Assembly: GCA_038380435.1 (NCBI GenBank)
Contig: JAWZYU010000007.1
Coordinates: forward strand, 29,305,001 to 29,369,000
Direction: 5' to 3'
Length of the DNA: 64,000 nt
From: Ryuthela nishihirai
Taxonomy: Eukaryota; Arthropoda; Arachnida; Araneae; Heptathelidae
Positions 1 through 10,070 of this stretch are shown here, one piece after another; position 1 is the first letter of the stretch, and each line of letters begins with the position of its first letter. The notes below the pieces were generated by a model. The model was not told the origin of the DNA. It saw only the letters and a program-made list of their open reading frames with translations, and did no database searches. The translations under genes and the position numbers were made by a program.

Positions 1-462
1 GCCTGGACAGTAAACTATCAGAAGAATTGGTTTTAATTTTTTTTTTTATTTCTTTATATCATCTACACAACATGGAAGGTAAATCTGTTAAATCCTTCTA
101 TCCACGATGAGATTGTGCTAGTAGATAATGCCTTTAAATAAATTGGTGTGTTAATTAATTATACATCACCTAAAATTTATCTTGTAGCCATTTATTTTTT
201 TTAAAATTTTACAATTAATTTAAAATATTCATAAATATTCTAATAAATAATAATAATAGGTAAATTAGTTGTTTTACGCTCTTTAAAAATAAATTTTAAA
301 CAATTCAAATCAATTTTTTTTTTTTACCTATGTTTAATTTCCTCTCTCCTTTTCGTTAACTTCTGTATCTAGGTAGCCCTGAAAGAGGAAGTGGTCCTGG
401 AAAATTGATTTAAAAATTAATTTATGTTAATTTTTTCCTAAGGGAAATGTAATCTTAATGGA
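1..462. other. AT-rich DNA, no gene seen
   Basis: AT-rich sequence with long T and A runs. I see no open frame of note, no repeat unit and no RNA-like structure here. Confidence 0.6.
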
Positions 463-466
463 TAGT

Positions 467-530
467 ATGAGTGGCAATTGCGGAGACTATAAGACTGTGC
501 AGTTGACGCTTCGACAGTTCTTTGTCGATC
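467..530 (+). repeat. Dispersed repeat E, copy 1
   Basis: A stretch of about 60 bp beginning GTGGCAATTGCGGAGACTAT recurs in diverged form at 20615-20680 and 34937-35010. The shared core is a GACTATRAGACT block followed by a GCAGTTG-like block and a TTCGACAGT block. No coding capacity or tRNA similarity is seen, so its class is unknown. This copy lies directly upstream of a minisatellite. Confidence 0.5.
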
Positions 531-570
531 ATTAGTTGATTGACAGGTGGTTGATGGGTCATTGACCTAT

Positions 571-606
571 GAGATCGGTCGAAGTATTGATACTTCGATC
601 GATCTC
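571..606. repeat. Perfect-length hairpin (16-bp arms, TTGA loop)
   Basis: The arms 571-586 and 591-606 are inverted copies with one mismatch, separated by 4 bases. The surrounding 540-660 stretch repeats TATTGATAC/GATCGATC-type words, so the hairpin may be a by-product of short palindromic tandem sequence. Confidence 0.7.
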
Positions 607-699
607 ATTGATATTACGAAGTCTTGTATTGATATCTAGTCTAGTATTGATACTACACAATCTTGTAGGAATCTCACAGTTGCCTCTGACAAACGCATA

Positions 700-1225
700 A
701 ACAGACAAAAAGAAGGCAAAGGTAAGAGGGTAAATGCAGGAAGGAGAAGTAATGTAGGAAGGCAAAGGTAAGAGGGTAAATGCAGGAAGGCAAAGGTAAG
801 AGGGTAAATGCAGGAAGGCAAAGTAATGTAGGAAGGCAAAGGTAAGAGGGTAAATGCAGGAAGGCAAAGGTAAGAGGGTAAATGCAGGAAGGCAAAGTAA
901 TGTAGGAAGGCAAAGGTAAGAGGGTAAATGCAAGAAGGCAAAGTAATGTAGGAAGGCAAAGGTAAGAGGGTAAATGCAGGAAGGCAAAGTAATGTAGGAA
1001 GGCAAAAGTAAGAGGGTAATGTTGGAAGATAAGATGGTAAATGCAGGAAGGCAAAGGTAAGTGGGTAAGTGCAGGAAGGGAAAGGTAAGAGGATAAATGC
1101 AGGAAGGCAAAGTAAACAGGATAAATGCAGGAAGGCAAAGGTAAGAGGGTAATGTTGGAAGATAAGATGGTAAATTCAGGAAGGCAAAGGTAAGAGGGTA
1201 GATGCAAGAAGGCAGATAGGCAGGC
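700..1225. repeat. Purine-rich minisatellite, 28-bp unit
   Basis: The basic unit reads roughly GGAAGGCAAAGGTAAGAGGG followed by TAAATGCA (28 bp), mixed with a shorter form (about 18 bp) that ends in AAGTAATGTA. About 20 units are present. All plus-strand bases are strongly purine-biased, so the minus strand gives Leu/Pro/Tyr-rich pseudo-proteins in several frames. These are repeat artefacts. From 1225 to about 1540 the pattern decays into GGCAGATAGGCAG-like words. Confidence 0.9.
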
Positions 1226-1799
1226 ATTCAAAACAGAAGGCAAATAGGCAGAAATGTCTTTATATAGAAAACTAGGTAATTATGCAAACATGTAAAGAGG
1301 CAGATGGGTGTGCCCTCTGACAGACAGTCATACATGAAGACATCTGACAGACAGTTATACATGAAGGTAGACAGATAGTATTCGGAACTGTCAGGTACGC
1401 AAGGAGGCTGGCGGATAGGTAAGTCGATAGTTTGGTAAGTAGCAGAAAGCAGGCAGGTAAGTAGGCAAACGAATATATAGTCATAGATTCAGATAGGAAA
1501 GAAGGTAAGTTTGCTAGAAGAGAGTCAAATAAAAGGAATGGTGAATGGTTGGATGTTCAGAGAGACGAGAAGTCAGAAGAATAAACACGACCGATCGTAG
1601 AGTAGAAACAAAACGCCAAATGGCTCAAGCAGCTGGTAAGAGCCGTGAGAAATTATTTCTCCTATCAAAGGAAAATACCAGTAGAGGAGGAACTGGAAGA
1701 AAAAGAAGAGAGGTGAAACGAGGGAAGAGGAAAAGGATGGAGTTGCCATGGTTTCCGTCGCCCCAAACAGACGTTGAACAGGAAAGAGAGAGCGAGGAG

Positions 1800-2160
1800 T
1801 AGAGAGAGATGCGTGTGCCTGTAATAACTTGCAAATCAGCGAGGCGCTCATGCATACCCCGGCGGGCATTAACAGTCAGAGCACGCTGTCACGTACGGGG
1901 CGCCGAGGTCACGGCGCGCCGCCGCCCGACCCAATCCGTCAGGCGACGTCCGACCTTGGTCGCCTTCGTCGCCAGTGAGAAGATGGAGAGGACGAACAAT
2001 AGTGGCACTTTCTCTTGTTTTGGCACCGGTGACCCGAGCGTTTATCTTCTTCCTGACACGAGCAATTTCCTCGCAAGAAAGCTGGCTGCCATCACATGCA
2101 CGAGGAAGGAGAGACAGAGAGGAGAAGATGTGGAGTGCTGGATGCTGCAGGCATAGAGAT
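1800..2160. other. CpG-rich patch, possible promoter or exon
   Basis: The segment 1840-1980 is clearly richer in G+C and CpG than its surroundings, with GGGGCGCCG and GGCGCGCCGCC words. In an AT-rich animal genome such a patch often marks a promoter or first exon. An open frame runs through 1809-2156 on the plus strand, but it has no domain I recognise and no supported splice sites. No TATA box or initiator is convincing. Beyond 2160, up to 2725, I see only plain sequence with T and G homopolymers (G run near 2610). Confidence 0.2.
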
Positions 2161-2728
2161 GAGATTAGTTTATGTACGTGGATATGTTCAAGAGAGACTT
2201 TTTCTGTCGTCTGCAGACGTGTCCACGAAGATGCTGGGTTTGTATTTATATTGGCGTCGGTATGACAAAAACGGATGACTTGTTAAGGGGAGGGAAAACT
2301 AGGATAATAGAAAATCTGAGATGTGATTTGGTGAAGAGGAGAGTCGGGTTTGTTTGACAGATGTCCTTTTTTTTCGTGTTTGCTTGCTCCTTGGTGTCCT
2401 GTTTAGAAAGAAGTTCTCGGTCCAACGTTTGTTCATTCCGTTCTTTTCTCGGTGGTTACGGTTAAGTGACGGAATTAAATCGCTACAGGTGCTGTACCAG
2501 AGAAGGGCTTTGAGGAAAAGTTTTTTTTTTTGAAGAGTTCAAAATATCATATATGTTTTTTGCTTGTTAGAGGATAATTAAAGACTCCGGTTTTTAATCT
2601 TTTTTTTTTGGGGGGGGGGGGGAAAGGAAGGGAGGGTTGTTGCTTATCAACTTGTTTTTAGTCTTGTTTGGGGAGCGATCTTTCGCTCTCCTTTGAACCA
2701 AAAGTATATTAACTATTAAGACATTTGG

Positions 2729-2918
2729 GATGGGTTGTTTTACCTCTGAGCTGCACTTTTTTGCACACCGTGGGCTAAATGGCCAGGTCACAAGGACCCT
2801 GAAGGCTCAGAGAAGGTTGGGGGAGGGGACCCACTTGAAACAGCTGTTGGAAGACAGGTGGTAGCCTCCCGTCAAGACCATCCAGTGTGTTCTTTAACGT
2901 GTACAGGGTATGGCTCGC
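2729..2918 (-). mobile_element. SINE-A, head-truncated copy
   Basis: This tail half of SINE-A begins TGGGTTGTTTTACCTCTGAG and follows the family through the GTTCTTTAACGTG block, then stops at about 2918. The tRNA-like head is missing. Orientation is given as tRNA head to tail. No target duplication is evident, as expected for a broken copy. Confidence 0.85.
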
Positions 2919-3315
2919 AACAAAAAAGGTAGTAAGTAATCGCAAAGCTGCATCCGCATCAGAAAACCAGGAGGAAAAAATCACAGAAACCTAACGTCAG
3001 TAATGATTCATGATACGATTTCCACAGTACTCGAAAAGTTAGTTGCAGAGTCTGATAGCATGACTGCGAGATCAATTTCTCAAAATCTGGAAAACTTATC
3101 TATCTATCAACGTAATATGAGAAAAGAATTTTGAAATGAAAACTTTCACGAGGCATGATTTCACCCAGCATGTGAGAATTCATTCTGGCAGTCCCCACCA
3201 TCAACGCAGCATGTGCGACCGCTCCCAAGTCATCTGCGCCGCTCGTAAGTTCAAGTCTCGGTACTCATCCTTGTCTAACGGTATGAGAGTTGGATTCAGT
3301 CCTGCTGCAGACAGA

Positions 3316-3530
3316 ACATAAAAAATATCTGGAGCGTGTACAGCAACTGTACACGCTCCAGTTACCGTTCACAGCAAACTGGAGCGTGTGCAGTTACTGC
3401 ACACGCTCCAGTTTGCTGTGAACGGTAACTGCACACGCTCAATATTTCCGTGAGTGAGCCCACACGATCCAGGTCTTTGTGAGCTCACACGATCCAATGT
3501 GCGCTCACACGATCCAATGTGCACGAACGG
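3316..3530. repeat. Isolated piece of the 118-bp foldback-MITE satellite
   Basis: It begins AAAAAATATCTGGAGCGTGT, the left junction seen in the MITE at 23162, and continues through two hairpins with GGAGCGTGTRCAG arms and about one and a half 118-bp units. The MITE termini are absent. It ends in a truncated duplication of the GCTCACACGATCCAATGTGC motif near 3520. The stretch 3540-3820 has no feature I recognise. Confidence 0.8.
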
Positions 3531-3822
3531 CTGCGGGCTCAGGTGGATCCGGGGAGAACATACGGGAGTGGAGATGTATCATCCACTAACCCATCCTCTT
3601 CCCCTGATTGGAGGATCAGCAGGGTTGTGAGCATGATGCCATAATGGCGATACAACACAGCGGAATCTTGATGTTTGTGATAGAATGCAATACAGGACAG
3701 AATAACTGAGTTCATCAATTTGTTCAACAGACCGTGACCAGGGTTGAGACCGCCCGGCAAGCCCGTGAACCCCCTATAGCAAGGTCTTTAGTTTGTTTGA
3801 AATTTTTGATATTTTTGCTACT

Positions 3823-4106
3823 TTAACACTTTGACTGCCGTAATAGTAAAATTTTTTCGAGTCCTGGGGCCACATGTCTTTTTTTTTTGTTAAATCAACT
3901 AAAATTGGTCTTAAATTGCTATACAATATAAGTTTATATAATTTTTATAAATTTGTTGCTTAAAAACAAACTTTGAAAGTGTGAATCACGTGTGCTTCAC
4001 GCGCCCTGAATTATAAATTTGTGTGTGAAGCACGGATGATTCACGCGGCCCCAGGAGCAAGTTAAGTGTGAATCATATATGATTCTTACTGCAGTCAAAG
4101 TGTTAA
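3823..4106. mobile_element. piggyBac-type MITE
   Basis: The element is bounded by TTAA at both ends (3823-3826 and 4103-4106) and has perfect inverted termini reading CACTTTGACTGC inward from each TTAA. TTAA targets with a C-rich terminus of this form are the signature of the piggyBac superfamily. At about 280 bp it has no coding capacity, so it is non-autonomous. The interior contains a second imperfect inverted pair built from GTGAATCA and TGATTCAC words at about 3980-4085. Confidence 0.8.
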
Positions 4107-4612
4107 AATACAAAGATTCATTTACATTAGAGATAACGACGCAAAAATTTGCAACAGCTCACATTTTAGCTCTTTACTTAGGCTCTTTCATTAGGCTCAC
4201 AGGCAGGCTCAGGTAGAGGAGGGGGAGGGCCAAACAGGGCCTACGGACCCCCAAAATCTACATGGCATTGTCAAATAATGTGTCAAACAAATGTAAATAA
4301 TATACATATTGTTTATATTATAGAATATAAAATTTCTTTTAATTAATGATAGAAAATCTGATTGTTAAAATATCTATCAAATATATTCATAACTTTTATG
4401 GCCTTCAGAGCGGGATGATGCCCCCCCCCCACATTTGTGACTGCCCAGACATCATCCCACTTCTCTCATACTCTGTTCATCAGTTCTTATTTTTTTAATA
4501 AAATTTCTTTCGTCGGTCACCCACTATAACGCCACCCCCTCCCCCTCCCTCGTTGGTTTCAGTTGATTTTGAGCGCACTGTACAGAGAAATTAATTCCAT
4601 CTGCTCGGATCT
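4107..4612. other. No gene seen; C-rich tracts
   Basis: Plain AT-rich sequence with a C run near 4425 and C-rich blocks near 4535. I find no coding frame, RNA or mobile-element boundary. Confidence 0.5.
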
Positions 4613-5130
4613 AGGCATGGATGTGTGTGTCGTTTTTCTGCTGAGGTCCAGCCATCCTCTCAGATCTCCTACTGTAGCATATAAACTGACAGGCTCCTGA
4701 GTAGTATCGTCCCACTATACGGTTCCCCCTTTGCACAGTGCTTTCCCCCCTATGACGTCACCGATCAATATGTCGCAATCAACAGGAAATTGTTCAACAG
4801 GAAATTGGATCAATCAACAGGAATCAGGAAATGCAATCAACAGGAAAAATCAACAGGAAATTGACCCTTTCCTGTTGATTGCGACACCAGGGTCAATTTC
4901 CTGTTGATCGCAACTTGCGACACCAGGGTCAATTTCCTGTTGATTGCGACATAGGGCCTCAGAGTTCAGAAGGCAACGTGGACCAACACATGTCAATTTC
5001 CGGTCGGTGACATCATAGGGGGAAAGCACTGTGCAAAGGGGACACCGTATAGTGGGACGATACTACTCTCCTGTCAGACCTCTGTGGCAAGCAGCTGCTT
5101 GAGGGGGTATTTATTTTTTTATTTAAACAA
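4613..5130 (+). mobile_element. SINE-B, head-truncated and split by a MITE
   Basis: The SINE-B body starts at GGCATGGATGTGTGTGTCG and runs to GACAGGCTCCTG at 4699. It resumes at CTCCTGTCAGACC at 5068 and continues through CTTGAGGGGGTATTTATTT. The tRNA-like head is lost. The split is caused by the 368-bp element at 4700-5067, which gives a relative age: SINE first, MITE later. Confidence 0.9.
4700..5067. mobile_element. MITE with ~64-bp inverted termini
   Basis: The ends read AGTAGTATCGTCCCACTATA inward, and the inverted similarity extends about 64 bp with only a few mismatches. Direct repeats CTCCTG at 4694-4699 and 5068-5073 flank it, and the interrupted SINE-B reads correctly if one copy is removed, so the borders are firm. 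The interior (4770-4950) is a cluster of direct and inverted copies of TCAACAGGAAATTG. It has no open frame. The superfamily is uncertain: the termini match no family I can name with confidence. Confidence 0.85.
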
Positions 5131-5139
5131 ATATGGAAC

Positions 5140-5330
5140 GGGTTGTTTTACTTTTAGAGCCACACTTATATACACAATGACCTGAATAGCCAAGTCACAA
5201 GGAACCCAAACGCTCAGAGAAAATTGAGGTAGGGGATCCATTGACTAGATGTTAGGATACAAATGGAATTCTCCCAATAAGATCATCCAGATTATTCTCT
5301 GATGTGCACAAAGTATGGCCTTGATTGAAC
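5140..5330 (-). mobile_element. SINE-A, old degenerate fragment
   Basis: This heavily mutated tail half is recognisable by GGGTTGTTTTAC, the CCAAGTCACAAGGAACCC block and a decayed GTGTGCACAAAGTATGGC. It lies immediately after the tail of the split SINE-B. The divergence is much greater than in the copies with intact target duplications. Confidence 0.6.
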
Positions 5331-5628
5331 AAGGGATCATGGAGCCATGCAGTGAACACATTTTTACACGTAGCAGCCAAAGATTGTTATTTATAAGGTT
5401 GAAGATCTGCTACCTGCATGATCCTGTTTCAAATATTTGACCTCCCCACCCATGATTGTTAAATTATTTAAGCTCAGTTGTGTGCCTCTTATTAATCCTT
5501 TTTATGTTCAAGGATTATTTAATTATTCTAAGTTGGAAGATTTTTCGACAATTTTCATTTCAAAGCATTTCCGTCCAGCATCTATACAGAGTTGCAGTCG
5601 TCTATGCCAATTCAGGAACGCTTGGTGG

Positions 5629-5745
5629 TACAGTCGCTCAAAAAAGTATCCGAACACTATAGTTGATTACAGAATTCAGAAAAAATATCTGGCAACGTTT
5701 TTTTTAGAAATCAGTGATCTGGCAACCTTCATGTCACGTGACACG
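5629..5745 (+). mobile_element. Foldback MITE (family M), left half only
   Basis: It starts at TACAGTCGCTCAAAAAAGTA, the family M terminus, and runs through the CAGAATTCAGAAAAAATATC block to the palindromic centre CGTGTCACGTGACACG. The right half is missing. It sits at a TA in the mariner element: the second mariner copy reads straight on from GGTGGTAC at 18110, so the MITE landed in the mariner. Confidence 0.8.
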
Positions 5746-5825
5746 AATGAGAGATTTGGCCAGCTAGTATCATTTAGAGCAGTGTGTAGCTGTAGTGTGT
5801 ATCGTTTAGAGCAGTGCTAGGGGGT

Positions 5826-6210
5826 TGGGTTAGGTTGTTTTACCTCTGAGCGACACTTTTTTGCACACCATGGGCTAAATGGCCAGGTCACATGGACTCC
5901 GAAGGCTCAGAGAAGGTTGGGGGAGGGGACCCACTGGAACAGCTGTTGGGAGACAGAGGGTAGCCTCCCGTCAAGGCCATCCAGTGTGTTCTTTAACGTG
6001 CACAGGGTATGTCTCTCCCGCACACGGGGCCACGGCTTAACGTCCCATCCGACGGACGGCGGCTTTCCAAGCCCATCGGTGTTCCCTACTGACCGTGGGC
6101 AGGGCGGAGAATTTTGCGGAGATAAATCTCAACGCTGATCCAGCTGGGACTCGAACCTGGGAACTACAGATTACGAGCCTGGCGTGCTACCGACTGAGCC
6201 ACCCCGCCCC
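5826..6210 (-). mobile_element. SINE-A, full length with target duplication
   Basis: This near-complete copy runs from the GGTTGGGTTAGGTTGTTTTA tail to the head block ending GCCACCCCGCCCC. It is flanked by AGTGCTAGGG (5813-5822) and AGTTCTAGGG (6211-6220), a 10-bp target duplication with one change. It lies inside the debris of the foldback MITE within the mariner, so it is a third-level insertion. Confidence 0.9.
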
Positions 6211-6359
6211 AGTTCTAGGGTGATATTGTAACTCTGAGAATGCAAAGTATGCACTGTATGATTCAAGCTGATGTACATAAAGTGCTGCGTATCTGAGTTA
6301 TTCAGCACTATCAAAAGTTATGGTGCATGCTAATGAATCCTTGACACTCCTGTTGAACA

Positions 6360-7825
6360 ATACTCCGCATGAACGCATTTTACAACGTCTTGCACCCTTG
6401 AAAAGGCTTCCCACCAAGTTCCTTCTTGATTTTTGGAAACAAACAAAAATCTCATGGTTCAAGATCGGGTGAATGTGAAGGATGGGGAAGCTGTTTGATT
6501 ATTACCTGCTCCACATAGGCCGTAAATTGTCAGGTTTTGTGAACACTGGCATTGTCATGAAGAAGGAGAATCCTTGACACGACTGTTGTTGGATGCTGCT
6601 CCTTCATCTCCTTAACCATTTTGGGCAAAACAATGTTGGTGTAGTATTGGGCACTTATAGTCATTTTTTCTTGTAAGGTGTCTACTGCTACCACTGCTTG
6701 GAAGCTAAAAAAAAATTGTGAACATCCTCTTCCTTCAGCGAAAGTCTTTTCAGATGATTTGGGGACGAGGGTTAATCTGACGCAAACCAAACACAGTTGC
6801 CGATATTTCTGCGAGTTTTATAGCAATAAAACCACATCTCATCAAATGTGAGAGTGTCTGTTAACCATTTGGGGCCCTTAGATTCAAACATTGCCAGCAT
6901 TTCCTTGCACGAGTCGACTCTAGCCCTTTTTTGCTTTTCTCTCAGTTTGTCGGGTACCCATTGGGCACAGGGGGGCGGGGGTGGCTCAGTCGGTAGCGCG
7001 CCAGGCTCGTAATCTGTAGTTCCCAGGTTCGAGTCCCAGCTGGGTCAGCGTTGAGATTTATTTCCGCAAAATTCCCCGCCCTGCCCACGGTCAGTAGGGG
7101 ACACCGATGGGCTTTTAAAGACCGCCGTTCTTCGGATGGGGCGTTAAGCCGTGGCCCCGTGTGCGGGAGAGCCATACCCTGGCACGTTAAAGAACACGCT
7201 GGATGGCCTTGACGGGAGGCTACCATCTGTCTCCCAACAGCTGTTCCAGTGGGTCCCCTCCTCCAACCTTCTCTGAGCCTTTGGGGTCCATGTGACCTGG
7301 CCATTTATCCCATGGTGTGCAAAAAAGTACCGCTCAGAGGTAAAACAACCCAACCCAACCCATTGGGCACAAACCTTTCGGAACTTTGAACGCCGATGAG
7401 TAATTATTTCCACACAGCCAATGGATAAATTGACATCTAAATGCATTCCCTGAAAGTTATGTGTGGATTTTTCCTTAGTATTTCACAGCAGCGATGGTTC
7501 TCTCGTGCGCAGTCGCCTTCGGTCTTCCTACACGAGGGAGATCTTCAAAGCTCTGCTGTCCTTCTCTGAATTTGCGCATCGATCCTATAACAGTGCCATA
7601 TGAAGAGGTATGATCCCCTAATACTTCTGATAAATCAACATGAATTTTTTTCTCTTCGTCCTCAAACTGCATCCTCGTGAAAACGTAAAATATTTCCCAG
7701 TCTGTAGTAGGCCCCATAGCAACAACACACAGATTTTGCAGAACGAACTTTACGCCCCGCAAGTGAAGATACGGCCTTTGTTTTTTAAAACACGTAATGA
7801 CAAGTTTGGACAAGCTTTCAAACAA
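6360..7825 (-). pseudogene. Mariner transposase pseudogene (interrupted)
   Basis: The N-terminal part (7475-7825) contains the mariner pattern GTVIGSMRKFREGQQSFEDL followed by PRVGRPK, the DNA-binding domain and linker. The central part (6530-6790) contains ISAQYYTNIVLPKM and the catalytic LLHDNASVHK, in which the second aspartate is intact. Further downstream the frame has stop codons around an SPDLEP block that corresponds to the third catalytic aspartate region. A SINE-A with perfect target duplications splits the gene at about 6970-7358. The gene is inactive because of stops, the SINE and the loss of a continuous frame. Confidence 0.8.
6970..7358 (+). mobile_element. SINE-A, full length, inserted in the mariner
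   Basis: The head GGGGGCGGGGGTGGCTCAGT carries the A box and GGTTCGAGTCCC the B box. The copy ends in AACAACCCAACCCAACC. Perfect 13-bp direct repeats CCCATTGGGCACA flank it (6957-6969 and 7359-7371). The related mariner at 18715-18730 reads continuously across this site, so the insertion point and both borders are confirmed by an empty paralogous site. Confidence 0.95.
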
Positions 7826-7944
7826 GTCGTAGAATATTAACTTCGGAGGAATGAGTGAAAATTTTCAGACACTTGTCAAGAGCTTTTGGAACGCCCTTCG
7901 TAATTATTCTGTAGTTCAGATTTTTTTTTGTATTAAAGAAATTT

Positions 7945-8099
7945 ATCTCTCAAGGGCGTGCTTGCCACCGAGATCTTAAAGGAAACTGAGAGCATAAAAT
8001 GCCCCAGAGAAAAACCTTGAAAGAGGCAGATCTCAGCAGAAAGACAAGAAACTTCCATACCTTAACGTACCTAACTCTTTTACATCAGTAATCAAGTAC
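7945..8099 (-). mobile_element. SINE-B-like copy, left arm of a large inverted repeat
   Basis: The sequence follows SINE-B in reverse: TGCTTGCCACCGAGATCT, then GGCAGATCTCAGCAGAAA, then CTTCCATACCTTAAC. It is more diverged than the other copies, so it may be a subfamily. Positions 7981-8099 are repeated in inverted orientation at 8332-8452 with only about four differences over 119 bp. Confidence 0.65.
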
Positions 8100-8497
8100 A
8101 GTCACTCAAAAAAATATCTGAACACTATGGTTGATTACAGAATTCAGAAAAAGCGCTCCATATTCATTGCATTATATATTCATACGCATTATATATATTA
8201 AAAAATATCTGAACACTATGGTTTATCACAGAATTCAGAAAAAATATCTGGCAACGTTTTTTTTCCGAAATTAGTGATCTGGCAACCTTCGTGTCACGTG
8301 ACACGAAGTCATGGCACTGTACTTGATTACTGATATAAAAGAGTTAGGTACGTTAAGGTATGGAAGTTTCTTGTCTTTCTGCTGAGATCTGCCTCTTTCA
8401 AGGTTTTTCACTGGGGCATTTCATGCTCTCAGTTTTCTTAAATTAATAATCCTGTAATCAACCATAGTGTTCGGATATTTTTTTGAGCGACTGTACA
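8098..8497. mobile_element. Foldback MITE (family M) with no satellite units, rearranged
   Basis: The left terminus TACAGTCACTCAAAAAAATA lies at 8098 and a right terminus TTTTTTGAGCGACTGTA ends near 8497. Between them are the shared module CGCTCCATATTCATTGCATT (8155) and a second internal terminus-like segment at about 8204, then the palindromic core at 8300. In the two long family members a 118-bp array sits just before the CTCCATATTC module; here it is absent. An inverted copy of the left flanking SINE-B (8332-8452) has been included inside the right border. Confidence 0.75.
8332..8452 (+). repeat. Right arm of the 119-bp inverted repeat
   Basis: It is an inverted, nearly identical copy of 7981-8099 (a SINE-B-derived segment). 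The two arms enclose about 230 bp of MITE sequence, so the transcript could fold into a long hairpin. The near identity despite strong divergence from SINE-B consensus says the inversion is younger than the SINE. Confidence 0.85.
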
Positions 8498-8499
8498 TT

Positions 8500-9080
8500 A
8501 AAACCACACAACTTCCCATTGAAAATTTGAAAATTATTATCGTTAATTCCCATTTACCTTCAAAGATTTGTTAATTATTCCCATTCTTTATCCAATGTTT
8601 CTTTAGATTATCATATATATTCAAAGTTTTTATTATTATTCCCATTCTACATTCTAAATATCTTTTTATTATTTCCATTCTGCATTCCAAAGTTTCCTTT
8701 GATTTTTCCGACCCAGCATTGAAAATTTCTTTCGATTATTCCCATTCTACGATCTAAATTATTTTCGATATTCCAATTCTGAATTCGAAATTACTTTTGA
8801 TTATTTTCATTCTACGTTCTGAATTTCTTTGATTAATTCCACTCTACGTTCTGAATATCTTTTTATTATTCCCATTCTACGTTTAATTTTTTTTTATTAT
8901 TTGCATTCAACGTTACAGATTTTTTTTTTATTATTATTTCCGGTCTATATGCAAAATATCTTCTTTTTATGTTATTCCCTTTCTACTTTTCTTTCTAATT
9001 TCATTTTTATTATTCCATTCTACTGTCTACATTCTCTTGAATATTCCCAGTCAACATTCTAAATTTCTTTTGATTAGCGA
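8500..9080. repeat. Decayed tandem repeat, ~36-bp unit
   Basis: Words such as TATTCCCATTCTACGTTCTG and a T-rich ATTTCTTTTGATTATT block recur about every 33-38 bp, about 15 times, with many substitutions and indels. Open frames here are Phe/Leu-rich artefacts. The stretch 9080-9310 is AT-rich without further structure. Confidence 0.7.
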
Positions 9081-9321
9081 CATATTTGTTTTTATAGTTA
9101 CCAGTGTTTTCTGATTCATCTTTCCTTTTTTTAATCATTTATTTTCCATTACAATGATATATTTTCGTTTTTTTTTTTTAATTTCGTTAATGAAACTTAC
9201 AGCCGATGTTCGCCTTATCTCCCAAAGGTAAAACATCGATGTTTATGACATATTTAGAAGTGATCAATTCTTTTACTGAGGTGATAATCACAACATATAA
9301 GACAGAATAAAAGTTTATACC

Positions 9322-9400
9322 CGAGATTCGAACCCGAACCCCTGCAGTTCCGGCGTCACCGCGAGACAACGCGATAGCACTGAGCTGTCGAAGCGACCTT
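9322..9400 (-). repeat. tRNA-like sequence, probably SINE-derived
   Basis: Read on the minus strand, GGTTCGAATCTCGGG resembles a pol III B box, and GACAGCTCAGTGCTATCGCG upstream of it resembles an A box. The cloverleaf is imperfect and flanks show no 3' processing signals, so a functional tRNA is unlikely. The stretch 9405-9690 contains nothing I recognise. Confidence 0.4.
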
Positions 9401-9708
9401 TTCAGTCTTAAATTGATGCATCTCCTCTTATCTGTTTCTTCATTTATACATCTCTCTATGAATGGCAGCGTTTACAGTGCGATCAAAGAGACCCAAAGGG
9501 GGCATCGATCCTCTTCTGTTGTTCTGCCTTTTCTATGCGGGACTTCTATGGCCAACAGATGCTTCAAGGGTAATTTATTTATATTAGCATGTTATATAGT
9601 TCTACATTTTATCACGATTTTGCTTTAACGCTATTTTCATATCAGAAGAAACTTATCTTTAACGCTCCGCGTGAAACAGAAATATCTGCATTAGCCTGGT
9701 TACATCAG

Positions 9709-10070
9709 TTGTGTTGTTTTACCTCTGAGCGGCACTTTTTTGCACACCATGGGCTAAATGGCCAGGTCACAAGGACCCCGACGGCTCAGAGAAGGTTGGG
9801 GGAGGGGACCCACTGGAACAGTTATTGGGAGACAGATGGTAGCCTCCCGTCAAGGCCATCCAGCGTGTTCTTTAACGTGCACGGGGCCACGGCTTAACGT
9901 CCCATCCGACGGACGGTGGCCTTTTCAAGCCCATCGGTGTCCCCTACTGACCGTGGGCAGGGCGGGGAATTTTGCGGAGATAAATTTCAACGCTGACCCA
10001 GCTGGGACTCAAACCTGGTAACTACAGATTACGAGCCTGGCGCGCTACCGACTGAGCCACCCCCGCCCCC
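9709..10070 (-). mobile_element. SINE-A with a 22-bp internal deletion
   Basis: The copy is flanked by TGGTTACATCAG (9697-9708) and TGGTTAGATCAG (10071-10082), a 12-bp duplication with one difference. About 22 bp between GTGCAC and the ACGGGGCCACGG block are missing compared with other copies, probably by slippage between short repeats. 10083-10450 holds no feature I recognise. Confidence 0.92.

Larger units (their letters stand above)
5523..7903 (-). mobile_element. Mariner-like element, interrupted by nested insertions
   Basis: The right end (7874-7903) and a more diverged left end (about 5523-5550) are inverted copies of a terminus of the form TTACGARRGGC...CTCTTGACA, also seen at 17954 in the second copy. 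Removing the insertions at about 5631-6345 and 6970-7371 leaves about 1.26 kb, the normal mariner length. Coding remnants on the minus strand match mariner transposase from its N-terminal helix-turn-helix to the C-terminal catalytic region. The second copy at 17954 lacks these insertions and serves as an empty-site comparison. Confidence 0.8.

Noticed and set aside
559..1243. Leu/Pro/Tyr-rich proteins on the minus strand
   Set aside because: They are produced by the 28-bp purine-rich minisatellite in three different frames and have no start context or domain.
1545..2265. Candidate coding frames in the CpG-rich patch
   Set aside because: Several overlapping frames exist with no domain, no codon preference that I can judge and no splice support.
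3136..3321. A possible C2H2 zinc-finger piece (DFTQHVRIHSG, 61 codons)
   Set aside because: The His pair spacing fits, but the cysteine pair is missing, only one partial finger is seen and no neighbouring exon is apparent. A chance match is as likely.
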